From: Streptomyces sp. Z26
GTDB taxonomy: Bacteria; Actinomycetota; Actinomycetes; Streptomycetales; Streptomycetaceae
NCBI RefSeq assembly: GCF_003665095.1
Contig: NZ_RCHV01000002.1
Span: 496,001 to 560,000, forward strand
DNA length: 64,000 bases
Direction of reading: 5' to 3'
Shown: in pieces, positions 16,487-25,238 of the stretch
How positions within the stretch are numbered: position 1 is the first letter of the stretch
Layout of the letters: each line of letters opens with the position of its first letter
The notes under the pieces: generated by a model
What the model was told of the DNA's origin: nothing
The model's database searches: none
What the model saw: the letters and a program-made list of their open reading frames with translations, nothing else
Program-made: the position numbers and the translations under genes

Positions 16487-18010
16487 ATGAGCGACACCCA
16501 CTCCACCGGCCCGTTCATCGCCGCCATCGACCAGGGCACCACGTCCAGCCGCTGCATCGTCTTCGACCGGGACGGGCGCATCGTCTCCGTCGACCAGAAG
16601 GAGCACGAGCAGATCTTCCCGAAGCCGGGCTGGGTCGAGCACGACGCCGCGGAGATCTGGACCAACGTCCAGCAGGTCGTCTCCGGCGCGCTCGACAAGG
16701 CGGGCATCACCCGCGACGACGTCAAGGCGCTCGGCATCACCAACCAGCGCGAGACCACCATGCTGTGGGACCGCGCCACGGGCGAGCCGGTGCACAACGC
16801 CATCGTCTGGCAGGACACCCGTACCGACGCCCTCTGCCGGGAACTCGGCCGCAACGTCGGCCAGGACCGCTTCCGCCGCGAGACGGGCCTGCCCCTCGCC
16901 TCGTACTTCGCCGGGCCCAAGATCCGCTGGCTCCTCGACAACGTCGACGGCCTCCGCGAGCGCGCCGAACGCGGCGAGCTGCTGTTCGGCACCATGGACT
17001 CCTGGGTCATCTGGAACCTGACCGGAGGCACCGACGGCGGCGTCCACGTCACCGACGTGACCAACGCGTCCCGCACCATGCTGATGAACCTGCACACCAT
17101 GGCGTGGGACGAGAAGATCTGCCAGTCCATGGGCGTACCGATGTCCGTGCTGCCGGAGATCCGGTCGTCCGCCGAGGTGTACGGGGAGGCCAAGGGCGCG
17201 CTCGCGGGCGTGCCGGTGGCGTCCGCCCTGGGCGACCAGCAGGCGGCGCTGTTCGGCCAGACCTGCTTCGCGCCGGGCGAGGCCAAGTCGACGTACGGCA
17301 CGGGCACGTTCCTGCTGCTGAACACCGGCGAGGAGGCCGTCAACTCCTACAACGGGCTGCTGACGACGGTCGGTTACCGGATCGGCGACCAGAAGCCGGT
17401 CTACGCGCTGGAGGGCTCCATCGCCGTCACCGGTTCGCTGGTGCAGTGGATGCGCGACCAGATGGGCCTGATCAACAGCGCGGCCGAGATCGAGACCCTC
17501 GCCAGCTCCGTCGAGGACAACGGCGGCGCCTACTTCGTACCCGCCTTCTCCGGCCTGTTCGCCCCGTACTGGCGCTCCGACGCGCGCGGCGTCATCGCCG
17601 GTCTGACGCGCTACGTCACCAAGGCGCACCTCGCGCGCGCCGTGCTGGAGGCGACGGCCTGGCAGACGCGGGAGATCGTCGACGCCATGGCGAAGGACTC
17701 CGGCGTGGAGCTGACCTCCCTGAAGGTCGACGGCGGCATGACGTCCAACAACCTGCTGATGCAGACGATGTCGGACTTCCTGAACGCGCCCGTCGTCCGC
17801 CCGCTGGTGGCCGAGACCACCTGTCTGGGCGCCGCGTACGCGGCCGGGCTCGCCGTCGGCTTCTGGCCGGACACCGACGCCCTGCGCGTGAACTGGAAGC
17901 GGGCCGCCGAATGGACCCCCCGGATGGACGCGGACAGGCGCGACCGCGAGTACAAGAGCTGGCTCAAGGCCGTCGAGCGGACCATGGGCTGGCTCGAGGA
18001 GGAGAACTGA
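16487..18010 (+). CDS. glpK: Glycerol kinase
   Basis: ATP:glycerol 3-phosphotransferase of 507 residues, FGGY fold, cytoplasmic. The N-terminal phosphate loop [18 protein letters not shown], the substrate region [13 protein letters not shown] and the C-terminal FGGY signature ([15 protein letters not shown]) are complete. The substrate residues in GWVEHDA and the adenine-binding part GLAVGFW are also in place. The ATG at 16487 ([10 protein letters not shown]) gives the normal length. The broken glpD begins 5 bases after its stop. The kinase itself shows no damage, so glycerol can be phosphorylated even if the dehydrogenase in this operon is lost. Confidence 0.97.
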   Translation: MSDTHSTGPFIAAIDQGTTSSRCIVFDRDGRIVSVDQKEHEQIFPKPGWVEHDAAEIWTNVQQVVSGALDKAGITRDDVKALGITNQRETTMLWDRATGEPVHNAIVWQDTRTDALCRELGRNVGQDRFRRETGLPLASYFAGPKIRWLLDNVDGLRERAERGELLFGTMDSWVIWNLTGGTDGGVHVTDVTNASRTMLMNLHTMAWDEKICQSMGVPMSVLPEIRSSAEVYGEAKGALAGVPVASALGDQQAALFGQTCFAPGEAKSTYGTGTFLLLNTGEEAVNSYNGLLTTVGYRIGDQKPVYALEGSIAVTGSLVQWMRDQMGLINSAAEIETLASSVEDNGGAYFVPAFSGLFAPYWRSDARGVIAGLTRYVTKAHLARAVLEATAWQTREIVDAMAKDSGVELTSLKVDGGMTSNNLLMQTMSDFLNAPVVRPLVAETTCLGAAYAAGLAVGFWPDTDALRVNWKRAAEWTPRMDADRRDREYKSWLKAVERTMGWLEEEN

Positions 18011-18015
18011 TCATC

Positions 18016-18786
18016 ATGAACACCCCGCAACGCGTCCCGGCCCTCGGGACGCACCCGACTTCGGGAGCCCGTCCGGACCGCGCCGAGACCAGGGAACGGC
18101 TCGCGCGTGCGACGTTCGACCTGCTGGTCGTCGGCGGCGGCATCCTGGGCACCTCCGTCGCGTGGCACGCGGCGCAGTCGGGTCTGCGGGTCGCGATGGT
18201 GGACGCCGGCGACTTCGCCGGCGCCACCTCGTCCGCGTCCTCCAAGGGCGCGCCGCACGGCGCGGTCAAGCTGGGCGCGGGCGTCACGCGTACTCGGCGC
18301 TGTCCGGTTTCGGTGACGGCGTCGGGCGGGTCGTCTCCCGGTCGCGGGCGGCGGCGGAGAACCCGGGGCCGCGTACGGAGAACCTCCGGTGCATGGCCGT
18401 CTTCGGCGACCACCAGATGAACGACTCGCGGATGGCCGTGATGACGGTGCGCGCCGCCGTCGACTCGGGCGCGGTCGCACCGGCTGCTGGCGGACCGCGA
18501 GCCCGGCGTACGGATGGACCCGGCGACGGCCCGTCAACTGGCCACGCACTACGGCTCGTTGGCCTTCGACATCGCCCGGCTGGCCAACGAGGACCCGGCG
18601 CTCGGTGAGCGCGTCCACCCCGACGGCCCGGAGATCTGGGCGCAGGTCGCCTACGCCCGCGACCACGAGTGGGCGGCGACCGCCGACGACGTGCTGCGCC
18701 GTCGTACGACGCTGACCGTGCGCGGGCTGGACACCGGGGAGGTACGCGCCCGGGTGGAGCGGATGCTCGCGGAGCGGGACGGCTGA
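18016..18786 (+). pseudogene. glpD: glpD remnant (glycerol-3-phosphate dehydrogenase), frameshifted with internal deletions
   Basis: The intact FAD enzyme of about 520-540 residues oxidises glycerol-3-phosphate to DHAP. Only about 770 bases remain. Frame 1 from ATG 18016 gives a good N-terminus with the FAD loop VVGGGILGTSVAW and ATSSASSK. It then jumps directly to a segment that normally lies some 45 residues later (GAPHGAVKLGAGV). At about 18285-18292 the frame shifts, and YSALSGFGDGVGR through QMNDSRMAVMTVRAAVDSG is read in frame 3. At about 18475-18480 roughly 250 residues are missing and the frame changes again. The C-terminal part (HRLLADREPGVR to RRRTTLTVRGLDTGEVR) then runs to the stop at 18786. 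No single product can be made. The remaining pieces still read cleanly, so decay looks recent, or the assembly may be wrong. Confidence 0.9.
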
Positions 18787-18803
18787 CGCCCGTACGGGAC
18801 CAC

Positions 18804-18839
18804 GGGAGCGCCTCCGGACAACGGTCCGGGGGCGCTCCC
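18804..18839 (+). terminator. Terminator of the glycerol operon
   Basis: GGGAGCGCC...CCGGAC and GTCCGG...GGCGCTCCC arms pair almost perfectly around a short loop, 17 bases after the glpD remnant. Confidence 0.7.
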
Positions 18840-19035
18840 GGCGCGTTCCGGCGCACCGTGCGGCGGGCGTACGGAACCGGGCGTTCCGCACGGCGGGGCG
18901 CACCCGGACCTGCGGGCCGGACCGCGCGCGGGCTGCTGCGGCGGCCCCCGCACCGCTTAGGCTTGGGCCCGCACGCAAATTGATCGGACGCCGGACGGAG
19001 CGAGGGGCTCCGCACCGGTCGGAAGGAGGCGCTGG

Positions 19036-20268
19036 GTGATCGAGCTGGAGGGGGTTCCCGAGCTGGTCGACCCGGTCATGGTGGCCGCGTTCGAAGGCTG
19101 GAACGACGCCGGCGACGCCGCCTCCACCGCGGTCGGGCACCTGGAACGGGAGTGGAAGGGCGAGGTGTTCGCGGCGCTGGACGCCGAGGACTACTACGAC
19201 TTCCAGGTCAACCGTCCGCAGATGTGGCTGGACGACGGCGTGCGGAAGGTCACCTGGCCGACGACACGGCTCTCGGTGGTCCGGATCGACGACTCCGACG
19301 GCAAGGGCAGACCGCGCGACCTGGTGCTCGTCCGTGGCATCGAGCCGAGCATGCGGTGGCGTTCGTTCTGCAACGAGGTGCTGGGCTTCGCGCACGAGCT
19401 GGGCGTCGAACTCGTCGTCGTGATGGGCGCGTTGCTCGGTGACACCCCGCACACGCGTCCGGTGCCCGTCACCGGCATGACGTCCGACCCGGACCTGGCG
19501 CGCACGATGAACCTGGAGGAGTCCCGTTACGAGGGGCCCACCGGCATCGTCGGCATCCTCCAGGAGGCGTGCACGCACGCGGGCGTACCGGCGGTGAGCC
19601 TGTGGGCGTCCGTACCGCACTACGTCTCGCAGCCGCCCAACCCGAAGGCGACGCTGGCCCTGCTGAACCGGCTGGAGGACCTGCTGGACCTGCGCATCCC
19701 CCTCGGTGAGCTGCCGGAGGACGCGCGCGCCTGGCAGATCGGCGTGGACCAGCTGGCGGCCGAGGACACCGAGGTCGCGGAGTACGTGCAGTCGCTGGAG
19801 GAGGCGCGGGACACGGCGGAGCTGCCGGAGGCGTCGGGCGAGGCGATCGCGAAGGAGTTCGAGCGCTACCTGCGGCGCCGCGACGACGGTCCGGGCACCG
19901 GGCACGCCACGGAGAGCGGCGAGAGCGGCCCGCCGTACGTACGGGAGCCCGGCGGCGCCGGTACGGCGGGCGGGCCCGGCGGCGGCCGGTCGCGCCCGGC
20001 GCGGCCGCGGGCGGGCGACGACGCGGGCGCGGCCGGGCGGGCCCGGCGCGGCGAGGGCGACGCCGGGGACGCGGGCGCCGAAGCGGCCGACGGGAACGCG
20101 GACGGGGACGCGCGGCAGGACGCGGCGGACGGCCCGGAAGGCGCAAGCGGGGAGAGCGGTACGGACGGCACGGCCGGGGAGGACGCGGCGGGCCGTACGG
20201 ACGGACCGTCCGGGTCCGAGCCCGAGTCCGAGGGGCGCGAGGACGGTGGTGACGGCGGCAAGGGCTGA
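19036..20268 (+). CDS. PAC2 family protein with long disordered tail
   Basis: Residues 1 to about 285 form a PAC2 domain, related to the proteasome-assembly-chaplin-independent chaperone fold. Recognisable segments include AAFEGWNDAGDAAS, RGIEPSMRWRSF, GALLGDTPHTRPVPVTG and SVPHYVSQPPNPKATLALL. Actinobacterial members are widespread; their role is not established. The GTG at 19036 follows GGAAGGAGG. The last 120 or so residues (290-410) are low-complexity Gly/Ala/Asp/Glu (for example GGAGTAGGPGGGRSR, then repeated DA/EG motifs), longer than I expect for the family and probably disordered. It lies between the glycerol operon and the convergent mshC. Confidence 0.9.
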   Translation: MIELEGVPELVDPVMVAAFEGWNDAGDAASTAVGHLEREWKGEVFAALDAEDYYDFQVNRPQMWLDDGVRKVTWPTTRLSVVRIDDSDGKGRPRDLVLVRGIEPSMRWRSFCNEVLGFAHELGVELVVVMGALLGDTPHTRPVPVTGMTSDPDLARTMNLEESRYEGPTGIVGILQEACTHAGVPAVSLWASVPHYVSQPPNPKATLALLNRLEDLLDLRIPLGELPEDARAWQIGVDQLAAEDTEVAEYVQSLEEARDTAELPEASGEAIAKEFERYLRRRDDGPGTGHATESGESGPPYVREPGGAGTAGGPGGGRSRPARPRAGDDAGAAGRARRGEGDAGDAGAEAADGNADGDARQDAADGPEGASGESGTDGTAGEDAAGRTDGPSGSEPESEGREDGGDGGKG

Positions 20269-20300
20269 GCCCGCGCCGTACGGGCGCGACGGGCGCGAAC

Positions 20301-20345
20301 GGGCGGGGCCGGTGCCGGACTTGGTGTCCGGTACCGGCCCCGCCC
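20301..20345. terminator. Bidirectional terminator PAC2 / mshC
   Basis: 20-bp arms GGGCGGGGCCGG... and ...CCGGCCCCGCCC with one G-T pair and loop TTGGT, midway between convergent genes. Confidence 0.8.
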
Positions 20346-20385
20346 GTCACGTCGGGTCGCGCGCCCGCTCAGCGCGGCACGCGCG

Positions 20386-21615
20386 TCAGAGCGCCACTCC
20401 CAGCAGCGCGTCCACCGCGCGCGAGACCAGCCCGGGGGCGCCCTCGTCCGTACCGCCGTCCGCCTGCTGCGCGGCGGCCCAGCGGTCGACGGCGGCGAGC
20501 GCGGCGGGGGCGTCCAGGTCGTCGGCGAGCGCGGCGCGGATCTCGGCCAGCAGCGCCTCGGCCGGTGGCCCGTCGGGCCGCGACACCGCGGCACGCCAGC
20601 GGGCGAGCCGGGCCTCGGCCTCGTCCAGTACGGCGTCGGTGTACTCCCAGTCGGCGCGGTAGTGGTGCGCCAGCAGCGTCAGCCGGATCGCGGCCGGGTC
20701 GGTCCCGGCCTCGCGGAGCTTCGAGACGAAGACCAGGTTGCCCTTGGACTTCGACATCTTCTCGCCGTCCAGGGCGACCATCCCGGCGTGCACGTACGTC
20801 CGCGCGAACGGGAACTCGCCGGTCAGCGCCTGCGCGTGCGAGGCACCCATCTCGTGGTGCGGGAACGCCAGGTCGGAGCCGCCGCCCTGCACGTCGAAGC
20901 CCATCCCCAGGTGCTCCAGGGCGATGGCGACGCACTCGATGTGCCAGCCGGGGCGCCCCCGGCCGAGCGTGCCGCCGTCCCAACTGGGCTCGCCCTCGCG
21001 GGCGGCGGACCACAACAGCGGGTCGAGCGGGCTCTTCTTGCCGGGGCGTTCGGGGTCGCCGCCGCGTTCCGCGGACAGCAGCCGCATCGTTTCCGCGTCC
21101 AGTCGGGAGACCGAGCCGAAGCGGGGGTCGGAGTCGACGGAGAAGTACGTGTCGCCGTCCAGGTCGTACGCGGCGCCCGCCTCCCGGAGCCGTTCGACGA
21201 GCGGCACGATCCGGGGTATGGACTCCACCGCGCCGACGTAGCGCGCCGGGGGCAGCATCCGCAGTGCCGTCATGTCCTCGCGGAACAGGGCGGTTTCGCG
21301 CTCGGCGAGAGCCGTCCAGTCCTCACCGGTCTCGACGGCCCGCTCCAGCAGTGGGTCGTCGACATCGGTGACGTTCTGTACGTAGAGGACCTGCCGCTTG
21401 GTGTCGAGCCACACGCGCTGCACGAGGTCGAACGCGTTGTACGTCGCCGCGTGCCCCAGGTGGGTGGCGTCGTACGGCGTGATGCCGCAGACGTAGATAC
21501 GGGCGACGGGACCCGGGGCGAGGGTCACCCGCCCTCCGGTCGCGGTGTCGTGAATCCGTAGGTCGCCGCCCTCGCCGGGCAGCGCGGGGACCTCGGAAGC
21601 GGGCCAGGCATGCAT
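20386..21615 (-). CDS. mshC: Mycothiol ligase MshC (cysteine:GlcN-Ins ligase)
   Basis: Joins cysteine to 1-D-myo-inosityl-2-amino-2-deoxy-alpha-D-glucopyranoside by a cysteinyl-adenylate, the penultimate step of mycothiol synthesis. The 409-residue product is a cysteinyl-tRNA-synthetase relative: HIGH-like THLGHA at 51-56, KMSKS at 286-290, and zinc ligands C43, C228 and H253. It lacks the anticodon-binding extension of CysRS and has the MshC N-terminus ([14 protein letters not shown]). The ATG at 21615 gives the standard length; an extension upstream to 21729 would be non-homologous. It forms a same-strand group with the SCO1664-type, DUF3090 and phosphatase genes, though 150 bases separate it from the first of them. 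Confidence 0.96.
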   Translation of the reverse strand: MHAWPASEVPALPGEGGDLRIHDTATGGRVTLAPGPVARIYVCGITPYDATHLGHAATYNAFDLVQRVWLDTKRQVLYVQNVTDVDDPLLERAVETGEDWTALAERETALFREDMTALRMLPPARYVGAVESIPRIVPLVERLREAGAAYDLDGDTYFSVDSDPRFGSVSRLDAETMRLLSAERGGDPERPGKKSPLDPLLWSAAREGEPSWDGGTLGRGRPGWHIECVAIALEHLGMGFDVQGGGSDLAFPHHEMGASHAQALTGEFPFARTYVHAGMVALDGEKMSKSKGNLVFVSKLREAGTDPAAIRLTLLAHHYRADWEYTDAVLDEAEARLARWRAAVSRPDGPPAEALLAEIRAALADDLDAPAALAAVDRWAAAQQADGGTDEGAPGLVSRAVDALLGVAL

Positions 21616-21765
21616 GCCCTGAGCGTAACCGGCGTGCGGTCGTCCGTACGAGCCGGGAGGCGTCCGGCCTGCGGGGATTGGCCGATTGCCCGGCCTTGAC
21701 GGACGGGCGCGGACGTGCGGACGCCTCACCGCGCCGTACGGAGCGCGGACCCGTCCGTCGTACGG

Positions 21766-22674
21766 CTACAGCGGCGGCCAGGGGATCGGCGGCCACTCCC
21801 CGCCCGGCGCGGGGTGGCGGCCGGAGGCGAGCAGGGCGGCGGTGCGTGCGCGTACGGCGTCCAGTTCGGCGGCCGTGACCAGTTCGGCCAGCCGGGTGCC
21901 GAGCGGGGCACCCTCGGCCAGGGCGGCGGAGAGGCCGCGCAGCACGTCCAGCGCCTCGTCCGGCAGCGGTTCGCCCGCCCAGCCCCACAGCAGGGTGCGG
22001 AGCCGGTCCTCGGCGTGGAAGGTGACGCCGTGGTCGATGGCGTACAGGCGGGCGCCGGAGAGCAGCAGGTGGCCGCCCTTGCGGTCGCCGTTGTTGAGCA
22101 CCGCGTCGAGGACGGCGAGGCGGCGCAGGCGCGCGTCGTCGGCGTGCACGAGCAGCGCCGTACGGCCGCCGCCGACGTCCGCGAAGCCGATCGCCTTCCA
22201 GCCGGGGCCGGGCTCGTCGCCCTCGACGAGGGCGAGGAGCTGCTCGTCCTCCTCCCCCTCGGTGCCGTCGTGGGTCGCGTCGTCGGCCGCGTCCCCGGAG
22301 TCCCCCGGATCGTCGTCCGGGTCCTCCGCGTCGTCCTCCGGCACCGGCCCGATCCACAACTGGCACATGCCCTCGCCGTACGGCCCGTCCCGCAGCACGG
22401 TGGCCGGAACCAGCCCCCAGCCCGTGGCCTCCGACACCTCGTACGCGGCGACCTCGCGCTGGGCCAGCGTGCCGTCCGGGAAGTCCCACAGGGGCCGCTC
22501 ACCGGCCACCGGCTTGTAGACGCACGGCAGGGACGCGCCGGACGGGTCCTCCACCACGCAGTGCAGCACCGCGTTGGAGGCGCCGCCGATCCGGCCGCGT
22601 ACGGTCAGCGCGCCTCCGGCGAGCAGGGCCCGCGTGGCGTCCCGGTCCACGGCGTCACTCGTCACGCCGGTCAT
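21766..22674 (-). CDS. SCO1664-family protein (PI3/4-kinase-like fold)
   Basis: Conserved actinobacterial protein of 302 residues, function unknown. The pattern resembles an atypical kinase. A Lys follows a beta-strand (LPCVYKPVAG, K54), an acidic helix AQREVAAYEV may salt-bridge it, a catalytic-loop-like segment reads DAVLNNGDRKGGHLL (190-204) and a DFG-like AIDHGVTF is at 213-219. Residues 113-145 are an almost uninterrupted Asp/Glu insertion between the lobes. Its ATG (22674) overlaps the DUF3090 stop by four bases (ATGA), so the two are translationally coupled. A histidine phosphatase lies just upstream. Kinase activity is inference; the family is assigned from memory of similar sequences. 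Confidence 0.85.
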   Translation of the reverse strand: MTGVTSDAVDRDATRALLAGGALTVRGRIGGASNAVLHCVVEDPSGASLPCVYKPVAGERPLWDFPDGTLAQREVAAYEVSEATGWGLVPATVLRDGPYGEGMCQLWIGPVPEDDAEDPDDDPGDSGDAADDATHDGTEGEEDEQLLALVEGDEPGPGWKAIGFADVGGGRTALLVHADDARLRRLAVLDAVLNNGDRKGGHLLLSGARLYAIDHGVTFHAEDRLRTLLWGWAGEPLPDEALDVLRGLSAALAEGAPLGTRLAELVTAAELDAVRARTAALLASGRHPAPGGEWPPIPWPPL

Positions 22675-23261
22675 TCGCTGCGCCGGTACCCGTTCTGGCG
22701 CGGGCACACGTGCCCCTCCGGGTCCAGCGGCAGGCTGCACAGCGGGCACGGCGGGCGCCCGGCGTTCACGACCTCCATGGCGCGCTTGGCGAACGAGCGG
22801 GCCATGGCGCCGCTGATCCGCACGCGCAGCATCGGGGGGCCGTTCTCGTCGTCCTGGAGGAGGCGCTCCTCGGCGTCCGCGAGGTCCTCCTCGGAGTCGA
22901 TCTCCAGCTCGACGAGCGCCTGCGCCTCGACGACCATGCGCTCGCCCTCGCCGTCCCAGGCCAGCGCCATGGTGCCGACCCGGAACTCCTCCTCCACGGG
23001 CGCCTCCAGCGGGCCCGTGTCCTCGACCTCCGCGGGTGCCACGGCGGGCACCGGGGCGTTCCCGCCGGAGCGGCGTACGACCTCGTCCAGCAGCTCGTCG
23101 ATCCGCTCCGCCAGCGCTTCCACCTGGGCCTTCTCCAGGGCGACACTCGTCGTCCGGCCGGTCCGGGAAGCCTGGAGGAAGAAGGTGCGCCGCCCGGGCA
23201 GCCCGACCGTACCGGCCACGAATCGGTCCGGTGGGTCGTAGAGGAACACCTGACGTGACAC
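22671..23261 (-). CDS. DUF3090 family protein with C-terminal zinc-ribbon-like motif
   Basis: Conserved actinobacterial protein of 196 residues. The family-typical N-terminus is VSRQVFLYDPPDRFVAGTVG, with RTFFLQASRTGRTTSVALEK after it. The middle part (GTMALAWDGEGERMVVEAQA, RVRISGAMARSFAKRAMEV) is well conserved in the family. The end, RPPCPLCSLPLDPEGHVCP, has a CxxC plus a third Cys/His set, suggestive of a zinc knuckle. The GTG at 23261 is chosen because it begins the conserved block. It overlaps the next gene by four bases. No biochemical function is known; context links it to the kinase-like protein and the histidine phosphatase. Confidence 0.88.
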   Translation of the reverse strand: MSRQVFLYDPPDRFVAGTVGLPGRRTFFLQASRTGRTTSVALEKAQVEALAERIDELLDEVVRRSGGNAPVPAVAPAEVEDTGPLEAPVEEEFRVGTMALAWDGEGERMVVEAQALVELEIDSEEDLADAEERLLQDDENGPPMLRVRISGAMARSFAKRAMEVVNAGRPPCPLCSLPLDPEGHVCPRQNGYRRSE

Positions 23262-23326
23262 GTCCTTCTCCGTTGCGTCGACTGATTGGCCCACCCGCAC
23301 CCTACTGCGCGTGCTGATCAACGCCG

Positions 23327-24070
23327 CTACGAGCCGCCGCCGACCGCCGCGACACCGTCCGCCGTACCCCCGGCGGCGCCGTCCCCGCTCCCGGCACCCC
23401 CGTCCGTACCCTCCGCGTCCGCCGCGGTGGGGGCGGGCGGCGGGGCGAGGGAGGCGAGTTCGCCGGTGTCCCCGAGGCGCAGCAGGAACGGGCGGTGCGG
23501 CGTGTAGCGGATCACGGTGACCGAGCAGGGGCCGACCGCGATCCGCTGGAAGAGGTCCAGGTGCATGCCGAGGGCGTCGGCGACGATCGCCTTGATGATG
23601 TCGCCGTGGGAGCACATCAGCACGGCCGCGTCCGGCCCGTGCTCCGCCGCGACGCGCGCGTCCCAGTCCCGTACGGCCTCGACGGCGCGCGTCTGCATGT
23701 TCCGCATCGACTCGCCGCCGGGGAACGCGGCTGCCGAGGGGTGCTGCTGGACGGTCGTCATCAGCGGCTCCCCGTTCAGCTCGGAGAGCTTGCGGCCGCT
23801 CCAGTCGCCGTAGTCGCACTCACCGATCCGCTCGTCCGTGTGCGCGGGCACGTCGGGGCGGGCGGCGGCGAACGGCGCCAGGGTCTCGCCGCAGCGTTGC
23901 AGCGGGCTGCGCACGGTGGCCGCGACGGGCACCCCGGCCAGTCGGCCGGGCAGCGCGGCGGCCTGCTCGCGGCCCAGCTCGTCCAGGGCCACCCCGGGCG
24001 TCCACCCGGCCAGCAGGCCCGCGGTGTTCGCGGTGGAACGGCCGTGGCGTACGAGGATCAGCGTCGGCAT
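23327..24070 (-). CDS. Histidine phosphatase family protein (MSMEG_4193 type)
   Basis: Phosphoglycerate-mutase-like protein of 247 residues. The catalytic RHG is in LILVRHGRSTANT (H9), with the second catalytic His in LMCSHGDIIKAI and the acid in GECDYGDWSG. This fits the MSMEG_4193 subfamily that, from memory, co-occurs with DUF3090 and SCO1664-type genes across actinobacteria. The substrate is unknown. The last 40 residues are Gly/Ala-rich and probably disordered. The ATG at 24070 begins directly at the first strand. Transcribed toward DUF3090 with a 65-base gap; divergent from corA. Confidence 0.9.
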   Translation of the reverse strand: MPTLILVRHGRSTANTAGLLAGWTPGVALDELGREQAAALPGRLAGVPVAATVRSPLQRCGETLAPFAAARPDVPAHTDERIGECDYGDWSGRKLSELNGEPLMTTVQQHPSAAAFPGGESMRNMQTRAVEAVRDWDARVAAEHGPDAAVLMCSHGDIIKAIVADALGMHLDLFQRIAVGPCSVTVIRYTPHRPFLLRLGDTGELASLAPPPAPTAADAEGTDGGAGSGDGAAGGTADGVAAVGGGS

Positions 24071-24178
24071 ACGGCCACCCTACGGCGTCGTACGGGCGCG
24101 CCGCGGGCCGCTTGGGCGGGCCGCCGCCGGGCACCGGACGGCGGCCCGGGGGTTGTGCCTCCGGCGGACGGGGGCAGA

Positions 24179-25177
24179 ATGCCAACCGTGATCGTCGACT
24201 GCGCCCTGTACCGGGACGGCCGCCGCAGCGAGCGGCGCCAGCCGGAGGACTTCTCCGACGCGCTGGACGAGGCCCGCGCTTCGGGTGACGCGTTCCTGTG
24301 GATCGGGCTGCACGAGCCGACGGAGGCCGAGTTCGCGCTCGTCACCAGCGAGTTCGGGCTGCACCCGCTGGCCGTCGAGGACGCGCTGTGCGCGCACCAG
24401 CGGCCGAAGCTGGAACGGTACGACGACTCGCTGTTCCTCGTCCTGAAGCCCGCCGCGTACGACGACGGGACGAGCACCGTGTCGACGGGCGAGCTGATGC
24501 TGTTCGTGGGCGACTCGTTCGTGGTCACCGTGCGGCACGGCGACACCAACCCGCTGAGCGCCGTACGCCAGCGGCTGGAGGACGAGCCCGATGTGCTGCG
24601 GCACGGGCCGACCGCCGTGATGTACGCGGTCAGTGACGCCGTCGTCGACCACTACATGGACGTCGAGGCCGAACTGCACGTGGATCTCGACGAGTTGGAG
24701 GAGGAGGTGTTCACGCCGGACGGCGGGGAGGGCCGGGGCGTCGCGGAGCGGATCTACGCGTTCAAGCGCCAGGTGCTGGAGTTCCGGCGGGCGGCGGGGC
24801 CGCTGGCGGAGCCGATGACGCGGCTGGCCGGGGGCGGTATGCGCTTCGTACCTGGCCCGTCGTTGCCGTTCTTCCGCGACGTGAACGACCACCTGACGCG
24901 CGTCAACGAGCAGATCGAGGGCCTCGACCGGCTGCTGTCGGACATCCTGTCCGCCCATCTGGCGCAGCTCAGCGTCCGGCAGAACGACGACATGCGCCGG
25001 ATCTCCGCGTGGGCCGCGATGTGCGCCGTGCCGACGATGATCGCGGGCGTCTACGGCATGAACTTCACGCACATGCCGGAGCTGCACTGGGCGTGGGCGT
25101 ACCCGGCCGTGGTGGCGCTGATGGCGGGCACGTGCGTGGTGCTGCACCGGTTCTTCCGCAGGCGCGGCTGGCTCTGA
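24179..25177 (+). CDS. corA: CorA-family Mg2+/Co2+ transporter
   Basis: Pentameric divalent-cation channel of 332 residues. A long cytoplasmic funnel (1-265) includes the conserved region HPLAVEDALCAHQRPKLERYDD. Two C-terminal transmembrane helices follow, the first ending in the selectivity motif YGMNFTHMPE (GMN at 293-295). The protein ends in a basic tail (RRRGW). The start is either ATG 24179 (MPTVIVDC) or GTG 24188; neither has a strong ribosome site. Divergent from the histidine phosphatase, convergent with the ferritin-like gene. No Mg2+ riboswitch was seen. Confidence 0.93.
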   Translation: MPTVIVDCALYRDGRRSERRQPEDFSDALDEARASGDAFLWIGLHEPTEAEFALVTSEFGLHPLAVEDALCAHQRPKLERYDDSLFLVLKPAAYDDGTSTVSTGELMLFVGDSFVVTVRHGDTNPLSAVRQRLEDEPDVLRHGPTAVMYAVSDAVVDHYMDVEAELHVDLDELEEEVFTPDGGEGRGVAERIYAFKRQVLEFRRAAGPLAEPMTRLAGGGMRFVPGPSLPFFRDVNDHLTRVNEQIEGLDRLLSDILSAHLAQLSVRQNDDMRRISAWAAMCAVPTMIAGVYGMNFTHMPELHWAWAYPAVVALMAGTCVVLHRFFRRRGWL

Positions 25178-25201
25178 ACGGCCCGGGTGGCCGTACCAGC
25201 G

Positions 25202-25235
25202 GGGGCGCCGGCGGGCCCGTACCCGCCGGCGCCCC
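25202..25235. terminator. Bidirectional terminator corA / ferritin-like gene
   Basis: Perfect 14-bp arms GGGGCGCCGGCGGG and CCCGCCGGCGCCCC with a 6-base loop, between the two convergent genes. Confidence 0.8.
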
Positions 25236-25238
25236 GGC

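Noticed and set aside
15499-17343. Minus-strand frame opposite glpF/glpK
   Set aside because: Antisense to two complete, well-conserved genes.
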